Shown here: one piece after another, positions 14,815-15,175 of the stretch
Numbering within the stretch: the first letter of the stretch is position 1
Layout of the letters: the number at the start of each line of letters is the position of its first letter
From: Moraxellaceae bacterium
Lineage (GTDB): Bacteria > Pseudomonadota > Gammaproteobacteria > Pseudomonadales > UBA3067
NCBI GenBank assembly: GCA_002401525.1
Contig: NVTH01000210.1
Location: forward strand, 1-15,175
Length of the DNA: 15,175 nt
Direction of reading: 5' to 3'
Position numbers and translations under genes: made by a program
The notes under the pieces: generated by a model
The model's database searches: none
What the model saw: the letters and a program-made list of their open reading frames with translations, nothing else
Told to the model about the DNA's origin: nothing

Positions 14815-15175
14815 TTACTGTTCGTTGTAACGGTAGCCGATACCATAGAGCGTCTCAATAGCACTGAATTCATCATCTACTGAACGCATCTTTTTGCGCA
14901 GCCTTTTGATGTGGCTGTCGATTGTGCGGTCATCAACATAAACTTGGTCATCATAGGCCACATCCATCAACTGATCGCGGCTTTTCACATGGCCTGGATG
15001 TTCCGCCAGCGTTTGCAGAATAAGAAACTCGGTAACTGTCAAAACAACATCATTACCTTTCCACGTCACACTGTGACGCAGCGAATCGAGTATCAGATCG
15101 CCGCGCACGAGAATGGTCTCTTCTTCTGTCTCTTCTTCTTTTGATGCGTAAAAACCAAGGATAAAAACACTAACA
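14815..15175 (-). CDS. ChvI-like OmpR-family response regulator, C-terminal DNA-binding part (5' end outside window)
   Basis: The - strand frame is open from the window edge to TAA at 14815, about 120 residues. It holds a Glu-rich linker ([10 protein letters not shown]) and then a winged-helix Trans_Reg_C domain: [24 protein letters not shown], then the recognition-helix region [18 protein letters not shown], and the wing [10 protein letters not shown]. The segment [20 protein letters not shown] is strikingly like alphaproteobacterial ChvI. The receiver domain with its phosphorylated Asp must lie outside the window. A GTG at 15108 is an internal codon. Partner kinases usually follow such regulators, but here only a 34-codon ORF and then folB follow; a kinase could be upstream, outside the window. 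Confidence 0.88.
   Translation of the reverse strand, partial: VSVFILGFYASKEEETEEETILVRGDLILDSLRHSVTWKGNDVVLTVTEFLILQTLAEHPGHVKSRDQLMDVAYDDQVYVDDRTIDSHIKRLRKKMRSVDDEFSAIETLYGIGYRYNEQ

Overview
The window reads as chromosomal core DNA from a gammaproteobacterium, probably a marine or environmental one related to the Pseudomonas/Cellvibrio/Oceanospirillum groups. The gene order lptD-surA-pdxA-rsmA-apaH, then yeaG-yeaH-ycgB, then cca and folate genes, resembles the order I remember from Pseudomonas. I cannot name the genus from sequence alone. I see no phage, IS element, CRISPR array, tRNA or rRNA.

Left block (1-4932, all + strand): the 3' end of lptD (outer-membrane LPS translocon), surA (periplasmic chaperone that helps LptD fold), pdxA (vitamin B6), rsmA (16S rRNA dimethylation) and apaH (Ap4A hydrolase). 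Spacing is tight or overlapping (surA/pdxA overlap at TTGA, rsmA to apaH is 3 nt), so this looks like one operon. The apaG gene that usually sits between rsmA and apaH is missing.

Middle block (4933-10182, + strand): a 492-nt AT-rich non-coding stretch, then the stationary-phase/stress triad yeaG (PrkA-type AAA+ kinase), yeaH (VWA protein) and ycgB (SpoVR family). yeaH and ycgB overlap by 4 nt.

Right-centre (10183-11707): an EamA/DMT transporter on the - strand runs towards ycgB. Between them lies an inverted pair of 29-bp REP-like palindromes, and one copy encodes the transporter's C-terminal tail and lies inside its 3' end. Upstream of the transporter are 14-bp tandem repeats, a perfect 12-bp-stem terminator and an otherwise unannotated 55-codon small ORF on the - strand, whose predicted promoter overlaps that of the divergent cca gene. 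This cca-EamA gap is the least explained part of the window: it could be a small gene, a structured RNA or an attenuated leader of the transporter.

Right block (11708-15175): cca (tRNA CCA-adding enzyme) overlaps by 4 nt a PTR1-like pteridine reductase (+). Facing these are folB-folK on the - strand, translationally coupled through TAATG, giving a pterin/folate cluster. At the right edge is the C-terminal half of a ChvI-like OmpR-family response regulator (- strand), followed 5 nt later by a 34-codon ORF and not by the histidine kinase one would expect.
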